A stretch of 64,000 nucleotides of DNA from assembly GCF_009669325.1 (NCBI RefSeq), contig NZ_SZWE01000001.1:1927501-1991500 (forward strand), given 5' to 3'. Within the stretch, counting starts at the first letter, position 1; each line of letters begins with the position of its first letter. The notes under the pieces were generated by a model that had not been told where the DNA came from, ran no database searches, and saw only the letters and a list, made by a program, of their open reading frames with translations. Origin of the DNA: Roseovarius bejariae. GTDB lineage: Bacteria > Pseudomonadota > Alphaproteobacteria > Rhodobacterales > Rhodobacteraceae. The position numbers and the translations under genes were made by a program. Shown here piece by piece: positions 18,724 through 29,749 of this stretch.

Positions 18724-19887
18724 ATGGCCAAACGTGATTATTACGAAGTGCTTGGGCTTTCCAAGGGCGCCTCGGCGGACGAGATCAAGAAGGCCTACCG
18801 CAAGAAGGCCAAGGAACTGCACCCCGACCGCAACAAGGACAACCCCGACTCCGAGACACAGTTCAAGGAAGCGGGCGAGGCCTATGACGTGCTCAAGGAC
18901 CCCGAGAAGAAAGCCGCCTATGATCGTTTCGGTCATGCCGCTTTCGAAGGGGGCAATGGTGCTGGCGCACGCCCCGGTGGCGGGTTCGGCGGCCACCCCG
19001 GTCAGGGTGACTTCGCTTCGGCCTTCTCGGATGTCTTCGATGATCTCTTCGGCGACTTCATGGGCGGCGGGCGTGGCGGCCCCGGCGGACGGCAACGCGC
19101 CGCCCGCGGGTCCGACCTGCGCTATAACCTGCGCGTGACCTTGGAAGAGGCTTATAACGGGCTGCAAAAAACCATCAACGTGCCGACCTCGGTGCAATGC
19201 GATGCCTGCGATGGCTCGGGCGCCGAAGGCGGGGCCGAGCCCACCACCTGCCCCACCTGTTCGGGCATGGGCAAGGTCCGCGCACAACAAGGGTTCTTTA
19301 CCGTTGAACGCACCTGTCCCACCTGTTCGGGCCTGGGGCAGATCATCAAGAACCCCTGCAACACCTGCCACGGGCAGGGGCGCGTTGAAAAAGACCGCGC
19401 GCTTAGTGTGAACATCCCCGCAGGTGTCGAAACCGGCACCCGTATCCGCCTTGCCGGCGAAGGTGAGGCCGGGATGCGCGGCGGCCCTCCCGGTGACCTC
19501 TATATTTTCATCGAGGTTGCTCCGCATGAGTTGTTCGAGCGCGAAGAAAGCAACCTTTTCTGCCGAGTGCCTGTCTCGATGACGACAGCCGCGCTTGGGG
19601 GCGACATCGAAGTGCCGACCATTGATGGTGGCCGCAGCCGGGTGAAGATTCCTGCTGGCTCCCAATCGGGTCGACAGATGCGCCTGCGCAACAAGGGCAT
19701 GCCCGCCCTGCGTGGCGGCGGGGCCGGGGACATGTTCATCGAACTGGCCGTGGAAACCCCGGTCAACCTGACCAGCCGCCAGAAGGAGCTGTTGCGTGAG
19801 TTCGAGGCACTGTCGGAAGACAACAACCCCGAAAGCAAAAGCTTCTTCTCGTCGGTCAAAAGCTTCTGGGATTCGATGAAGTCCTGA
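18724..19887 (+). CDS. dnaJ: Hsp40 co-chaperone DnaJ
   Basis: A 387-residue type I Hsp40. The J domain (1-70) contains the invariant HPD in [12 protein letters not shown] Gly/Phe-rich stretch follows. Four CXXCXGXG zinc repeats are present: [24 protein letters not shown] and CNTCHGQG. The C-terminal substrate domain and dimerisation tail complete the protein. AAGGAG precedes the ATG. It stimulates DnaK ATP hydrolysis. Followed by a clear intrinsic terminator. Confidence 0.98.
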   Translation: MAKRDYYEVLGLSKGASADEIKKAYRKKAKELHPDRNKDNPDSETQFKEAGEAYDVLKDPEKKAAYDRFGHAAFEGGNGAGARPGGGFGGHPGQGDFASAFSDVFDDLFGDFMGGGRGGPGGRQRAARGSDLRYNLRVTLEEAYNGLQKTINVPTSVQCDACDGSGAEGGAEPTTCPTCSGMGKVRAQQGFFTVERTCPTCSGLGQIIKNPCNTCHGQGRVEKDRALSVNIPAGVETGTRIRLAGEGEAGMRGGPPGDLYIFIEVAPHELFEREESNLFCRVPVSMTTAALGGDIEVPTIDGGRSRVKIPAGSQSGRQMRLRNKGMPALRGGGAGDMFIELAVETPVNLTSRQKELLREFEALSEDNNPESKSFFSSVKSFWDSMKS

Positions 19888-19910
19888 TCCGGCAGACGGA
19901 CAAAAAACCA

Positions 19911-19938
19911 AAGGCGCGCGGCCTTCGCGCGCCTTTTT
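19911..19938 (+). terminator. Intrinsic terminator after dnaJ
   Basis: AAGGCGCGCG pairs perfectly with CGCGCGCCTT over a 5-base loop and is followed by a T5 run. Confidence 0.92.
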
Positions 19939-19972
19939 CATGTCCGACGATTCGTCCTGACCTGATTCTCGT

Positions 19973-20000
19973 TTGCAATCGCGGCAAACTGCTGTATAGG
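19973..20000 (+). promoter_or_regulatory. Probable rpsT promoter
   Basis: TTGCAA (19973-19978), a 16-base spacer and TATAGG (19995-20000) lie between the dnaJ terminator and rpsT, leaving a leader of roughly 120 bases. Confidence 0.5.
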
Positions 20001-20127
20001 CGGGCGTCATACATGCGCGTGCGGCCCGCTCTGGCCAGAATCACCCCGGTTGATGCAATGCCGGTTCGGGTTGGCGACGTGCAGCACAGTTAACAGACAG
20101 AACCCGAAGCAAAGGTTTGATTCAAAA

Positions 20128-20391
20128 ATGGCAAATACGCCCCAGTCCAAGAAACGCGCGCGTCAGAATGAACGCCGCCTCGCCGTCAACAAAGCCCGCC
20201 GTTCGCGCATCCGCACCTACCTGCGCAGCGTCGAAGAGGCCATCGCCTCGGGCGATAAGGAAGCGGCTCAGAATGCTCTGCGTGCTGCCCAGCCCGAATT
20301 GATGCGCGGCGTCACCAAAGGCGTTTTCCACAAGAACACCGCGGCGCGTAAAATTTCACGCCTCGCGGCACGTGTGAAAGCTCTCGGCTGA
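20128..20391 (+). CDS. rpsT: 30S ribosomal protein S20
   Basis: An 87-residue, strongly basic ribosomal protein. It has the S20 signature [32 protein letters not shown], and the C-terminal [20 protein letters not shown]. It stabilises the 5' domain of 16S rRNA. The start at 20128 gives the standard length; the upstream extension of the frame is spurious. Placed immediately before dnaA as in other Rhodobacterales. Confidence 0.98.
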   Translation: MANTPQSKKRARQNERRLAVNKARRSRIRTYLRSVEEAIASGDKEAAQNALRAAQPELMRGVTKGVFHKNTAARKISRLAARVKALG

Positions 20392-20415
20392 ACCACGGCC
20401 TAAGCTATTGAATCC

Positions 20416-20443
20416 AAAAGGCGCCCCTTTGGTGGCGCCTTTT
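20416..20443 (+). terminator. Intrinsic terminator after rpsT
   Basis: AAAAGGCGCC pairs perfectly with GGCGCCTTTT over an 8-base loop, ending in T4. Confidence 0.9.
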
Positions 20444-20444
20444 C

Positions 20445-20868
20445 GTGTTTCTTGTGGCTATCCGAACGGATAGAGATTCTTTTTCCCCAAACTCCGAGTC
20501 AAGCGCTAAGAACAGTTGCCGCGGCACCCTGCAAATTGCTAGCTTCGTACCTGCGATTCACGCTTGGGGGGACAGGCAGTCGCAGCGTCGCAAAAAGGTC
20601 AATCAGGCCGAACACGCGATGTTGCTCCCGGGGCATATGCTTCGGTCGTCCGACAAGTAGACACGCAACAGACTAGGTTGATTTTACAGTGATGGGGATT
20701 TCTGCTTCAACCGGCCTGTTGCCGCATTGAGAGTTCTGTTTCGGCCAAGGCCCTTCCTCCGTTGCTTTGTCAGCGGATCGAATGACCTATGCCAAATGTC
20801 TCCCGGCTTGCATCGCATTCGCCGCTATTCGGCGGTCGGGGAATGTGGATATTGTGGAACGGGACAGC
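20445..20868. other. Non-coding leader between rpsT and dnaA
   Basis: About 420 bases with no convincing gene. A small dyad CTATCCG-AA-CGGATAG lies at 20458-20473. I see no TTATCCACA-type DnaA box cluster and no AT-rich unwinding region, so this is the dnaA leader rather than a recognisable oriC. Confidence 0.5.
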
Positions 20869-22263
20869 ATGACACAAGAACAATGGGGCCAGGTCAAACA
20901 ACAGCTTCTCAAAACGGTTGGGAGCAACAATTACAAAACCTGGATTGAGCCGCTCGAATTGCAGGAGGTTGCCGATGGGGTGGCGACTCTCGCGGCACCC
21001 ACCAGCTTTCTGGGCAATTACGTATCGCAGAATTTTGGTGATCTGATCCTCTATCAAATGGGCAACATCAACGGCGACGTGCGTCGCATCAATTTCAGCG
21101 TCGCCGCCAACAGTGCCGCACGCCCGACTGCGCCCAAGGCCGACAGCACGGCCACGTCGACATCCGAAGACACCGCGTCCCCCGCGCCCGGCGCCAAAGT
21201 GGCCGCGGCCAGCGAAAGCCTTTTTCCCACCGCGCCACTGGATGATCGCTTCACCTTCGACAGTTTCATCGTCGGCAAGCCCAACGAACTGGCCCATGCC
21301 GCGGCCAAGCGTGTCGCCGAAGGTGGCCCCGTCACCTTCAACCCGCTGTTCCTCTACGGCGGCGTGGGCCTTGGTAAGACCCACCTCATGCACGCGATCG
21401 CGTGGGAGCTTCAGGCACAGCGCCCCGACCTCAGCGTGATCTACCTGTCTGCCGAACAGTTCATGTACCGCTTCGTGCAGGCCCTGCGCGACCGCAAAAC
21501 CATGGACTTCAAGGAAATGTTCCGCTCGGTTGATGTGCTTATGGTGGACGACGTGCAATTCATCGCCGGTAAGGAAAGCACGCAGGAAGAATTCTTTCAC
21601 ACCTTCAACGCGCTGATCGACCAGAAAAAGCAAATCATCATCTCGGCCGACCGCGCACCCGGTGAAATCGCCAACCTCGAAGAGCGGATTCAATCGCGCC
21701 TGCAATGCGGCCTTGTCGTTGACCTGCACCCGACCGATTACGAATTGCGCCTCGGCATCCTGCAATCCAAGACCGAACAATACAGCGCTCAATACCCGGG
21801 CCTGAAGCTGGCCGATGGCGTGCTTGAATTCCTCGCGCACCGCATTTCAACCAACGTGCGCGTGCTCGAAGGGGCCTTGACCCGGCTTTTTGCCTTCGCC
21901 TCGCTCGTGGGCCATGAAATCACGCTGGAACTGACGCAGGACTGCCTTGCCGATGTCCTGCGTGCCTCCGAACGCAAGGTCTCGGTCGAGGAAATCCAGC
22001 GTCAGGTTTCGGATCACTACAACATCCGTCTCAGCGACATGATCGGCCCCAAGCGCCTGCGCAGCTTTGCGCGCCCCCGTCAGGTGGCCATGTACCTGTG
22101 CAAGCAACTCACCAGCCGTTCCCTGCCGGAAATCGGCCGCCGCTTCGGCGGGCGGGACCATACCACCGTGATGCATGGTGTGAAACGGATTGACGAGTTG
22201 AAACAGCAGGACGCCCAGATCGCGGAAGACCTCGAAATCCTGCGCCGGACGCTCGAAGGCTAA
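20869..22263 (+). CDS. dnaA: Chromosomal replication initiator DnaA
   Basis: A 464-residue AAA+ initiator. Domain I begins with MTQEQWGQVKQQLLKTVG; a Ala/Pro-rich linker (about 100-140) follows. Domain III has Walker A GGVGLGKTH and Walker B LMVDDVQF; the DNA-binding domain IV ends with the signature GRDHTTVMHGV. The frame runs upstream by 34 codons, but the ATG at 20869 starts the conserved domain I; a GTG at 20854 is an alternative. Opens and recruits helicase at oriC. Followed by dnaN and recF in canonical order. Confidence 0.97.
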   Translation: MTQEQWGQVKQQLLKTVGSNNYKTWIEPLELQEVADGVATLAAPTSFLGNYVSQNFGDLILYQMGNINGDVRRINFSVAANSAARPTAPKADSTATSTSEDTASPAPGAKVAAASESLFPTAPLDDRFTFDSFIVGKPNELAHAAAKRVAEGGPVTFNPLFLYGGVGLGKTHLMHAIAWELQAQRPDLSVIYLSAEQFMYRFVQALRDRKTMDFKEMFRSVDVLMVDDVQFIAGKESTQEEFFHTFNALIDQKKQIIISADRAPGEIANLEERIQSRLQCGLVVDLHPTDYELRLGILQSKTEQYSAQYPGLKLADGVLEFLAHRISTNVRVLEGALTRLFAFASLVGHEITLELTQDCLADVLRASERKVSVEEIQRQVSDHYNIRLSDMIGPKRLRSFARPRQVAMYLCKQLTSRSLPEIGRRFGGRDHTTVMHGVKRIDELKQQDAQIAEDLEILRRTLEG

Positions 22264-22356
22264 GCGCCTTTCCCGCCACACATCCAAAGAGCGGCCCGCT
22301 TCCGCGGCGCCGCTCTTGACGCGCCTGTGAATAAACCCGAAAACACAACAAAAGGC

Positions 22357-22384
22357 TTGAGGCCAAAGGGGAAGTTGCTAACGT
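22357..22384 (+). promoter_or_regulatory. Possible dnaN promoter
   Basis: TTGAGG (22357-22362), 16 bases, TAACGT (22379-22384) about 45 bases before dnaN. Moderate match only. Confidence 0.35.
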
Positions 22385-22428
22385 GCTCCCCCGGCCAGAA
22401 GGTCGGCACCTGACTAGGGAGCGAGGGT

Positions 22429-23547
22429 ATGAAACTCAGCATCGAACGCGGAACGTTGCTCAAGGCCGTGGCGCAGGCTCAATCGGTCGTCGAACGCCGC
22501 AACACCATTCCGATCCTCGCCAATGTGCTGATCGAAGCCGAAGGTGACGCCGTTCATTTCCGCGCCACCGACCTTGATATCGAGGTGGTCGACAAGGCCC
22601 CGGCGCAGGTCGAACGCGCCGGCGCCACGACGGTTTCCGCCGTGACCCTGCACGAGATCGTCCGCAAGCTGCCCGATGGCGCGCTTGTCACCCTCACCGA
22701 CGATGGTGCCGCAGGGCGCCTGACGGTCGAGGCGGGCCGCTCGAATTTCAACCTCGCGACCCTGCCGAAAGAGGACTTCCCGGTGATGGCCTCGTCGGAA
22801 TACAGCGCCAATTTCTCGGCCCCTGCGCCGGTGCTGCGCCGCCTTTTCGACAAGTCGAAATTCGCCATCTCGACCGAGGAAACCCGTTATTACCTCAACG
22901 GCGTCTACATGCATGTCTCCGAGGCCGAGGGCGGTAAGGTCCTGCGCTGTGTGGCCACCGATGGCCACCGCCTTGCCCGGATCGACGCCGACCTGCCCGA
23001 GGGGGCCGAGGATATGCCCGGCGTCATCGTGCCCCGCAAAACCGTGGGTGAATTGCGCAAGCTCTTGGACGACGACGATATGAAAATTGCCGTGTCGGTC
23101 TCGGAAACCAAGGTGCGTTTCGCCACCCCCGACATCACCCTGACCTCCAAGGTGATCGACGGCACCTTCCCCGATTACACCCGCGTCATCCCGCAGGGGA
23201 ACACCCGCAAGATGGAAGTGGACGCCGCCGAATTCGCGCAGGCCGTGGATCGTGTGGCCACCGTCAGTTCCGAACGCTCGCGCGCGGTGAAACTTACCCT
23301 CGACGAAGACCGGCTTGTTCTCTCGGTCAACGCGCCCGATAGCGGCGCGGCCGAGGAAGAATTGGCCGTGGCCTATGGCGACGAACGGTTGGAGATTGGC
23401 TTCAACGCCAAGTACCTGCTGGAAATCGCCAGCCAGGTGGACCGCGAAAACGCCGTGTTCCTGTTCAACTCCTCCGGCGACCCGACCCTGATGCGTGAAG
23501 GCAATGACACCTCGGCGGTCTATGTGGTCATGCCGATGCGCGTGTGA
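22429..23547 (+). CDS. dnaN: DNA polymerase III beta sliding clamp
   Basis: A 372-residue beta clamp of the usual three-domain length. Starts MKLSIERGTLLKAVAQAQSVVERRNTIPILANVLIEA; ends with the canonical VYVVMPMRV. FPDYTRVIP in the third domain and LRCVATDGHRLA in the second are family landmarks. The ring tethers the polymerase to DNA. GGAG precedes the ATG. Lies between dnaA and recF. Confidence 0.98.
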   Translation: MKLSIERGTLLKAVAQAQSVVERRNTIPILANVLIEAEGDAVHFRATDLDIEVVDKAPAQVERAGATTVSAVTLHEIVRKLPDGALVTLTDDGAAGRLTVEAGRSNFNLATLPKEDFPVMASSEYSANFSAPAPVLRRLFDKSKFAISTEETRYYLNGVYMHVSEAEGGKVLRCVATDGHRLARIDADLPEGAEDMPGVIVPRKTVGELRKLLDDDDMKIAVSVSETKVRFATPDITLTSKVIDGTFPDYTRVIPQGNTRKMEVDAAEFAQAVDRVATVSSERSRAVKLTLDEDRLVLSVNAPDSGAAEEELAVAYGDERLEIGFNAKYLLEIASQVDRENAVFLFNSSGDPTLMREGNDTSAVYVVMPMRV

Positions 23548-23559
23548 CACGGGCAGGAC

Positions 23560-23592
23560 GCCTCCGGCGGGAGTATTTTTGGAAAGATGAAA
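23560..23592 (+). repeat. Rhodobacterales-type extragenic repeat
   Basis: GACGCCTCCGGCGGGAGTAT followed by TTTTGGAAAGATGAA between dnaN and recF. The core (CCTCCGGCGGGAGTATTTTT) resembles the elements near 15.9, 46.7, 46.9 and 54.06 kb. Confidence 0.55.
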
Positions 23593-23600
23593 GGGCGTGA

Positions 23601-24713
23601 ATGCCCGGCCTCTACCTTTCGACCCTGACACTCTCGCATTTCCGCTCTCATAAGGGCGCGCGACTGTCATTGGATGACCGCCCCGTTGCGATTTACGGCC
23701 CCAACGGCGCGGGCAAGACCAATATCATCGAGGCGGTTTCGCTGTTCTCTCCCGGTCGCGGGTTGCGCCGCGCCGCCGCGCAGGACATGGCCCGCCGTCC
23801 CGAGGCCTTGGGCTGGAAAGTTACCGGCCACTTGCATTCCCTGCATCAGGTGCACGAGGTCGAAACATGGTCCGAGGAGGGGGCCGCCCGCCAAACCCGG
23901 ATCGACGGCAAAACCGCAAGCCAAACCGCGCTTGGCCGTATTGCCCGTGTGCTGTGGCTGATCCCCTCGATGGATCGCCTCTGGATCGAAGGCACCGAAG
24001 GGCGCCGCCGCTTCCTTGACCGCATGACGCTCAGTTTCCGGCCCGATCATGCCGATGTGACGCTGGCCTATGACAAGGCCATGCGCGAACGGAACCGCCT
24101 GCTCAAGGATCAGGTGCGCGACGGGCATTGGTACATTGCCCTTGAACGGCAAATGGCCGAGGCCGGGGCGGCGATCCACGCCAACCGCCTTTTCGCGCTT
24201 GAACAGTTGCAGGCCGCGCAGGCGCAGGCCGAAACCGCCTTCCCGGCGGCGGACTTGGAGCTGACCACCACCGAGGGCGAGATGCCAGAGACTGTCTCGG
24301 ACCTGCGCGATGCCCTCTCGGAAAGCCGCTTTCGCGATCTGGCCGCCGGGCGTACGCTTGTCGGGCCGCATCGTTCGGACCTCTACGGGGTCTATGCGGC
24401 CAAGGGCGTGCCGGCCCGCGATTGCTCGACCGGCGAACAAAAGGCTCTGTTGGTCTCGCTCATCCTTGCCAATGCCCGCGCGCTGACACAGGATTTCGGC
24501 GCTCCGCCGCTTCTTCTGCTCGATGAGGTCGCCGCCCACCTCGATGCCACCCGCCGCGCCGCGCTATATGATGAAATCTGCGCGCTTGGGGCACAGGCCT
24601 GGATGACAGGCACCGGGCCGGAACTTTTTTCCGAGATGGGCGAGCGTGCCCAATACCTCGAAGTGACCGAGGCTGACGGCGTCAGCACCACCCAAGAAAG
24701 GCCCACACCATGA
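23601..24713 (+). CDS. recF: DNA replication and repair protein RecF
   Basis: A 370-residue SMC-like ATPase that loads RecA at gaps with RecO and RecR. Walker A is YGPNGAGKTNIIEAV near residue 35, the signature region is STGEQKALLVSLILA, and Walker B is LLLLDEVAAHLD. Early SHFRSHKGARLSL is typical. Stop overlaps the next gene's ATG (ATGA), so translation is coupled with the VOC gene. Confidence 0.95.
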   Translation: MPGLYLSTLTLSHFRSHKGARLSLDDRPVAIYGPNGAGKTNIIEAVSLFSPGRGLRRAAAQDMARRPEALGWKVTGHLHSLHQVHEVETWSEEGAARQTRIDGKTASQTALGRIARVLWLIPSMDRLWIEGTEGRRRFLDRMTLSFRPDHADVTLAYDKAMRERNRLLKDQVRDGHWYIALERQMAEAGAAIHANRLFALEQLQAAQAQAETAFPAADLELTTTEGEMPETVSDLRDALSESRFRDLAAGRTLVGPHRSDLYGVYAAKGVPARDCSTGEQKALLVSLILANARALTQDFGAPPLLLLDEVAAHLDATRRAALYDEICALGAQAWMTGTGPELFSEMGERAQYLEVTEADGVSTTQERPTP

Positions 24714-25144
24714 CCCCACAACGCGTTACCCTCGTTACCCTTGGGGTTGCCGACCTTGACCGCGCCAAGGCGTTTTATGCCGCCCTCGGCTGGACCCCGG
24801 CGGAAGAAAACGAAAGCATCGCCTTCTACCAACTCAATGGTCAGGTTCTTGGCCTCTTCGGGCGCGCGGCCCTTGCCGCCGATCAGGGGCGGCCCGATAC
24901 GCCCCTTGGCACCGGGGCCATGACCCTTGCCCAGAATTTCGAAACCGAGGCCGAAGTCGATGCTGCCTTTGCACTCGCTCTTTCCGCCGGGGCGACAAAA
25001 CTCAAAGCCCCTGAGAAAGTTTTCTGGGGCGGTTACTCGGGTTATTACGCCGACCCTGACGGGCACGTCTGGGAAGTGGCGATGAATCCCTTCTGGCCCT
25101 TGGCCGAAGATGGCAGTCTCACCTTGCCGGACAGTACGTCATGA
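24710..25144 (+). CDS. VOC-superfamily (glyoxalase/bleomycin-resistance-like) protein
   Basis: A 144-residue vicinal-oxygen-chelate protein. The beta-alpha-beta-beta-beta fold is indicated by VTLVTLGVADLDRAKAFYAALGW at the N-terminus and GYYADPDGHVWEVAMNPFW near the C-terminus. No obvious substrate. Its start overlaps the recF stop, and its stop overlaps the start of the LysE-family gene by 4 bases, forming a tightly packed recF-VOC-LysE run. Confidence 0.85.
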   Translation: MTPQRVTLVTLGVADLDRAKAFYAALGWTPAEENESIAFYQLNGQVLGLFGRAALAADQGRPDTPLGTGAMTLAQNFETEAEVDAAFALALSAGATKLKAPEKVFWGGYSGYYADPDGHVWEVAMNPFWPLAEDGSLTLPDSTS

Positions 25145-25761
25145 GCCTCACACCGTTTGACCTCTGGCTATATGCGGGTGCGATGCTCGTGTTGTTCCTG
25201 ACGCCCGGCCCGGTCTGGCTGGCCCTGATGGCGCGTGGCATGGGCGGGGGCTTTCCCGCTGCGTGGCCTCTCGCCCTCGGTGTCGCCGTGGGCGATATTC
25301 TTTGGCCCCTTCTGGCGGTGCTTGGCGTCACATGGGTGGCCTCCACCTTCGATGGCCTCATGGTCGCCCTGAAATACGTGGCGGTGGTGATGTTCGCGGT
25401 CATGGGCATTTTGCTTATCCGCAACGCCGACCGTACCATCGCCGCCGACAGCCGCCTTACACGTCCCGGTGCCTGGGCGGGCTTCATGGCGGGGCTGGCG
25501 GTGATCCTCGGAAACCCCAAGGCGATCCTGTTCTACATGGGCATGCTGCCGGGGTTCTTCGATCTGGCCTCTGTCACCCCTCTGGACATTGTCGCCATCG
25601 TCGCGATTTCCTTTATCGTGCCATTGGGCGGCAACCTGACCATGGCGTTCTTCATCGACCGGTTGCGCCGCCTTCTGGCCTCGCCCCGGGCGTTGCGCCG
25701 GACGAACATCGTTTCGGGTGTTTTGCTGATCGTCGTGGCGGGTCTCATCGCGGTTAGCTAG
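25141..25761 (+). CDS. LysE/RhtB-family amino-acid exporter
   Basis: A 206-residue inner-membrane protein with about six hydrophobic segments of the LysE/RhtB translocator family. FLTPGPVWLALMARGMGGGFPAAWPLALGVAVGD early and FMAGLAVILGNPKAILFYMGMLPGFF in the middle are family signatures. It would export an amino acid or analogue; the substrate is not determined. Coupled to the VOC gene by a 4-base overlap. Confidence 0.88.
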   Translation: MSLTPFDLWLYAGAMLVLFLTPGPVWLALMARGMGGGFPAAWPLALGVAVGDILWPLLAVLGVTWVASTFDGLMVALKYVAVVMFAVMGILLIRNADRTIAADSRLTRPGAWAGFMAGLAVILGNPKAILFYMGMLPGFFDLASVTPLDIVAIVAISFIVPLGGNLTMAFFIDRLRRLLASPRALRRTNIVSGVLLIVVAGLIAVS

Positions 25762-25766
25762 CGGAG

Positions 25767-25856
25767 TTTCGTACGACTCGTACGAAACACTTTCGAGCCC
25801 CCCGGATTTTCGTACGAAAATGGCCGGTGTGGCGTACGACTCGTACATTCGTACGC
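25767..25856 (+). promoter_or_regulatory. GTAC-core operator array upstream of gyrB
   Basis: Six GTAC cores. First a 21-base inverted repeat at 25767-25787 with arms TTTCGTACGA and TCGTACGAAA around one base; then the palindrome TTTTCGTACGAAAA at 25807-25820; then CGTACGACTCGTAC plus a third CGTACG at 25833-25855. Paired cores start 9 bases apart (25771/25780 and 25834/25843). The single core is 33 bases from the first pair and 21 from the second. The array ends 70 bases upstream of the gyrB promoter. A near mirror of this spacing precedes the gene at 33904-35655. The binding protein is unknown. Confidence 0.75.
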
Positions 25857-25925
25857 CTTGTTAACCCCTTGATTCGCGAGGCGATTTCAATTCGGCATAA
25901 AACCACAATCTGTTGTGGTGTTTGC

Positions 25926-25954
25926 GTGACATTGCCACAAGAAAAGCGTATAAA
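25926..25954 (+). promoter_or_regulatory. gyrB promoter
   Basis: GTGACA (25926-25931), a 17-base spacer and TATAAA (25949-25954), 28 bases before the gyrB ATG. Strong sigma-70 match. Confidence 0.75.
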
Positions 25955-25976
25955 ATCGCAAACTTGTCAGGGATAA

Positions 25977-28400
<2,424 letters not shown>

Positions 28401-28406
28401 AGTCTC

Positions 28407-28430
28407 TGCGCCGCCTGTGAGGGCGGCGCA
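28407..28430. terminator. Hairpin between gyrB and the M16 genes
   Basis: TGCGCCGCC pairs with GGCGGCGCA over a 6-base loop between two convergent genes. No T-run on either side, so termination is plausible but unproven. Confidence 0.4.
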
Positions 28431-28435
28431 TGCGG

Positions 28436-29749
28436 TTAGTTGATGGTGGTCTCAATTCCCTCGGGCTGCCCCGTGATCACGAAGGTCAGGCGCGACGGGT
28501 CAAGCAATTCCCTGGCCACCCGGTTCACATCTTCCAAGGTGACAGCCTCGACCATATCGTTGCGGTTCTGGATATAGTCTTTGGGTAATCCTTCCATCTG
28601 CATGGCGACGGTGATCTCGGCAATCGGGCCATTCCCGTCGAACCGCAGAGGATAGGCACCCGTCAAATATGTCTTGGCGTCCTGCAATTCCTTTTCGGTC
28701 ACGCCGTTTTCGCGGATGCGAGCCCATTCATCGCGGATCACCTTGACCGCTTCGGCAATCCGGTCGTTCGCGGATGAGACCGACCCCATCCAAAGCTGTG
28801 CGCCGTCTTTGTCTGACAGATAGGAATAAACACCGTAAGTCAGGCCGCGTTTCTCTCGTACCTCGTTCATAAGTCGGCTTTCGAATGATCCTCCGCCAAG
28901 GATATGATTCAGAATAAAGGCGGCAAAGAAATCCGGGTCTTCGCGATCAATCCCCGGTTGGGCAAATAGGGCAACGGATTGCGGGGTTTCGAAATCAACG
29001 ACCTTGACGCCACCCGGTAAGTTTAGTTTCGCGGGACCGGGCAGAGGCGGGCCTTCTTCCGGTAAATCGGCTAGAAGGTCATCAAGCAGGGTTTTTAATT
29101 CTTCGGCGGTAATGTCACCAACGGCGCTGATATAGAGCCTGTCGCGGACCAAGGCGGCCCTGTGCGCTGTCACAAGGTCATCGCGAGACAGACTGGCGAC
29201 GCTGTCCAATGTGCCGTTGACAGATGTGGCATAGGGGTGATCTCCATAGACGATGTTGTCAAATGCCATTCCAGCCAGATCGCGAGGATCCTTGAGGGAG
29301 GAACGGATGTTCGATTCCACTTGCGCCCGAACACGTTCGATCGCCGCCGAATCGAAACGTGGATTCACGAGGCTCTCGCGCAGCAGCTTAATAGCCTCGT
29401 CCCTGTTTTCTGTCAGGAAGCGGGCGGAAATACTTATGGCATCATCGCTGGCATTGTAGCGGAACGATGCTGCAAGGCCTTCTGTGGCCTTGGCAAAGGT
29501 GCGGGCGTCCATGTCGCCGGCTCCTTCCTCCAATAGACCCACCATCAGATTGACAGCGCCCCGTTTGCCGGGGGCATCAAGAGATGCACCACCCCGAAAC
29601 CTGAGTTGGAGCGAGGCAAAGGGAATGTTGTGATCTTCCACCAGCCAGGCCTCAAGCCCGCCGGGCGTGGTGATTTCCTGTACATCGACATCTGCCTGTG
29701 CCGGAAAGGCCAAGAGGGTCAGGCAAAGCGCGAACACATAGCGGATCAT
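28436..29749 (-). CDS. M16-family peptidase-like protein, non-catalytic subunit
   Basis: A 437-residue pitrilysin-fold protein with a signal peptide (residues 1-20, MIRYVFALCLTLLAFPAQA). The zinc motif HXXEH is missing: the corresponding place reads NLMVGLLEEGAGD. It retains the C-terminal half motifs (GGGSFESRLMNEVREKRGLTYGVYS). Such proteins pair with a catalytic M16 partner. The ATG at 29749 overlaps the partner's stop (ATGA), so the two are translationally coupled. Probably a periplasmic heterodimer. Confidence 0.88.
   Translation of the reverse strand: MIRYVFALCLTLLAFPAQADVDVQEITTPGGLEAWLVEDHNIPFASLQLRFRGGASLDAPGKRGAVNLMVGLLEEGAGDMDARTFAKATEGLAASFRYNASDDAISISARFLTENRDEAIKLLRESLVNPRFDSAAIERVRAQVESNIRSSLKDPRDLAGMAFDNIVYGDHPYATSVNGTLDSVASLSRDDLVTAHRAALVRDRLYISAVGDITAEELKTLLDDLLADLPEEGPPLPGPAKLNLPGGVKVVDFETPQSVALFAQPGIDREDPDFFAAFILNHILGGGSFESRLMNEVREKRGLTYGVYSYLSDKDGAQLWMGSVSSANDRIAEAVKVIRDEWARIRENGVTEKELQDAKTYLTGAYPLRFDGNGPIAEITVAMQMEGLPKDYIQNRNDMVEAVTLEDVNRVARELLDPSRLTFVITGQPEGIETTIN

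Noticed and set aside
16612..20010. A very long minus-strand open frame (over 1,100 codons) opposite dnaK and dnaJ
   Set aside because: It is the antisense shadow of two highly conserved chaperone genes in GC-rich DNA; its sequence has no recognisable domain.
20445..20868. Possible oriC beside dnaA
   Set aside because: No cluster of TTATCCACA-type boxes and no AT-rich unwinding stretch are visible; Rhodobacterales origins are commonly elsewhere.
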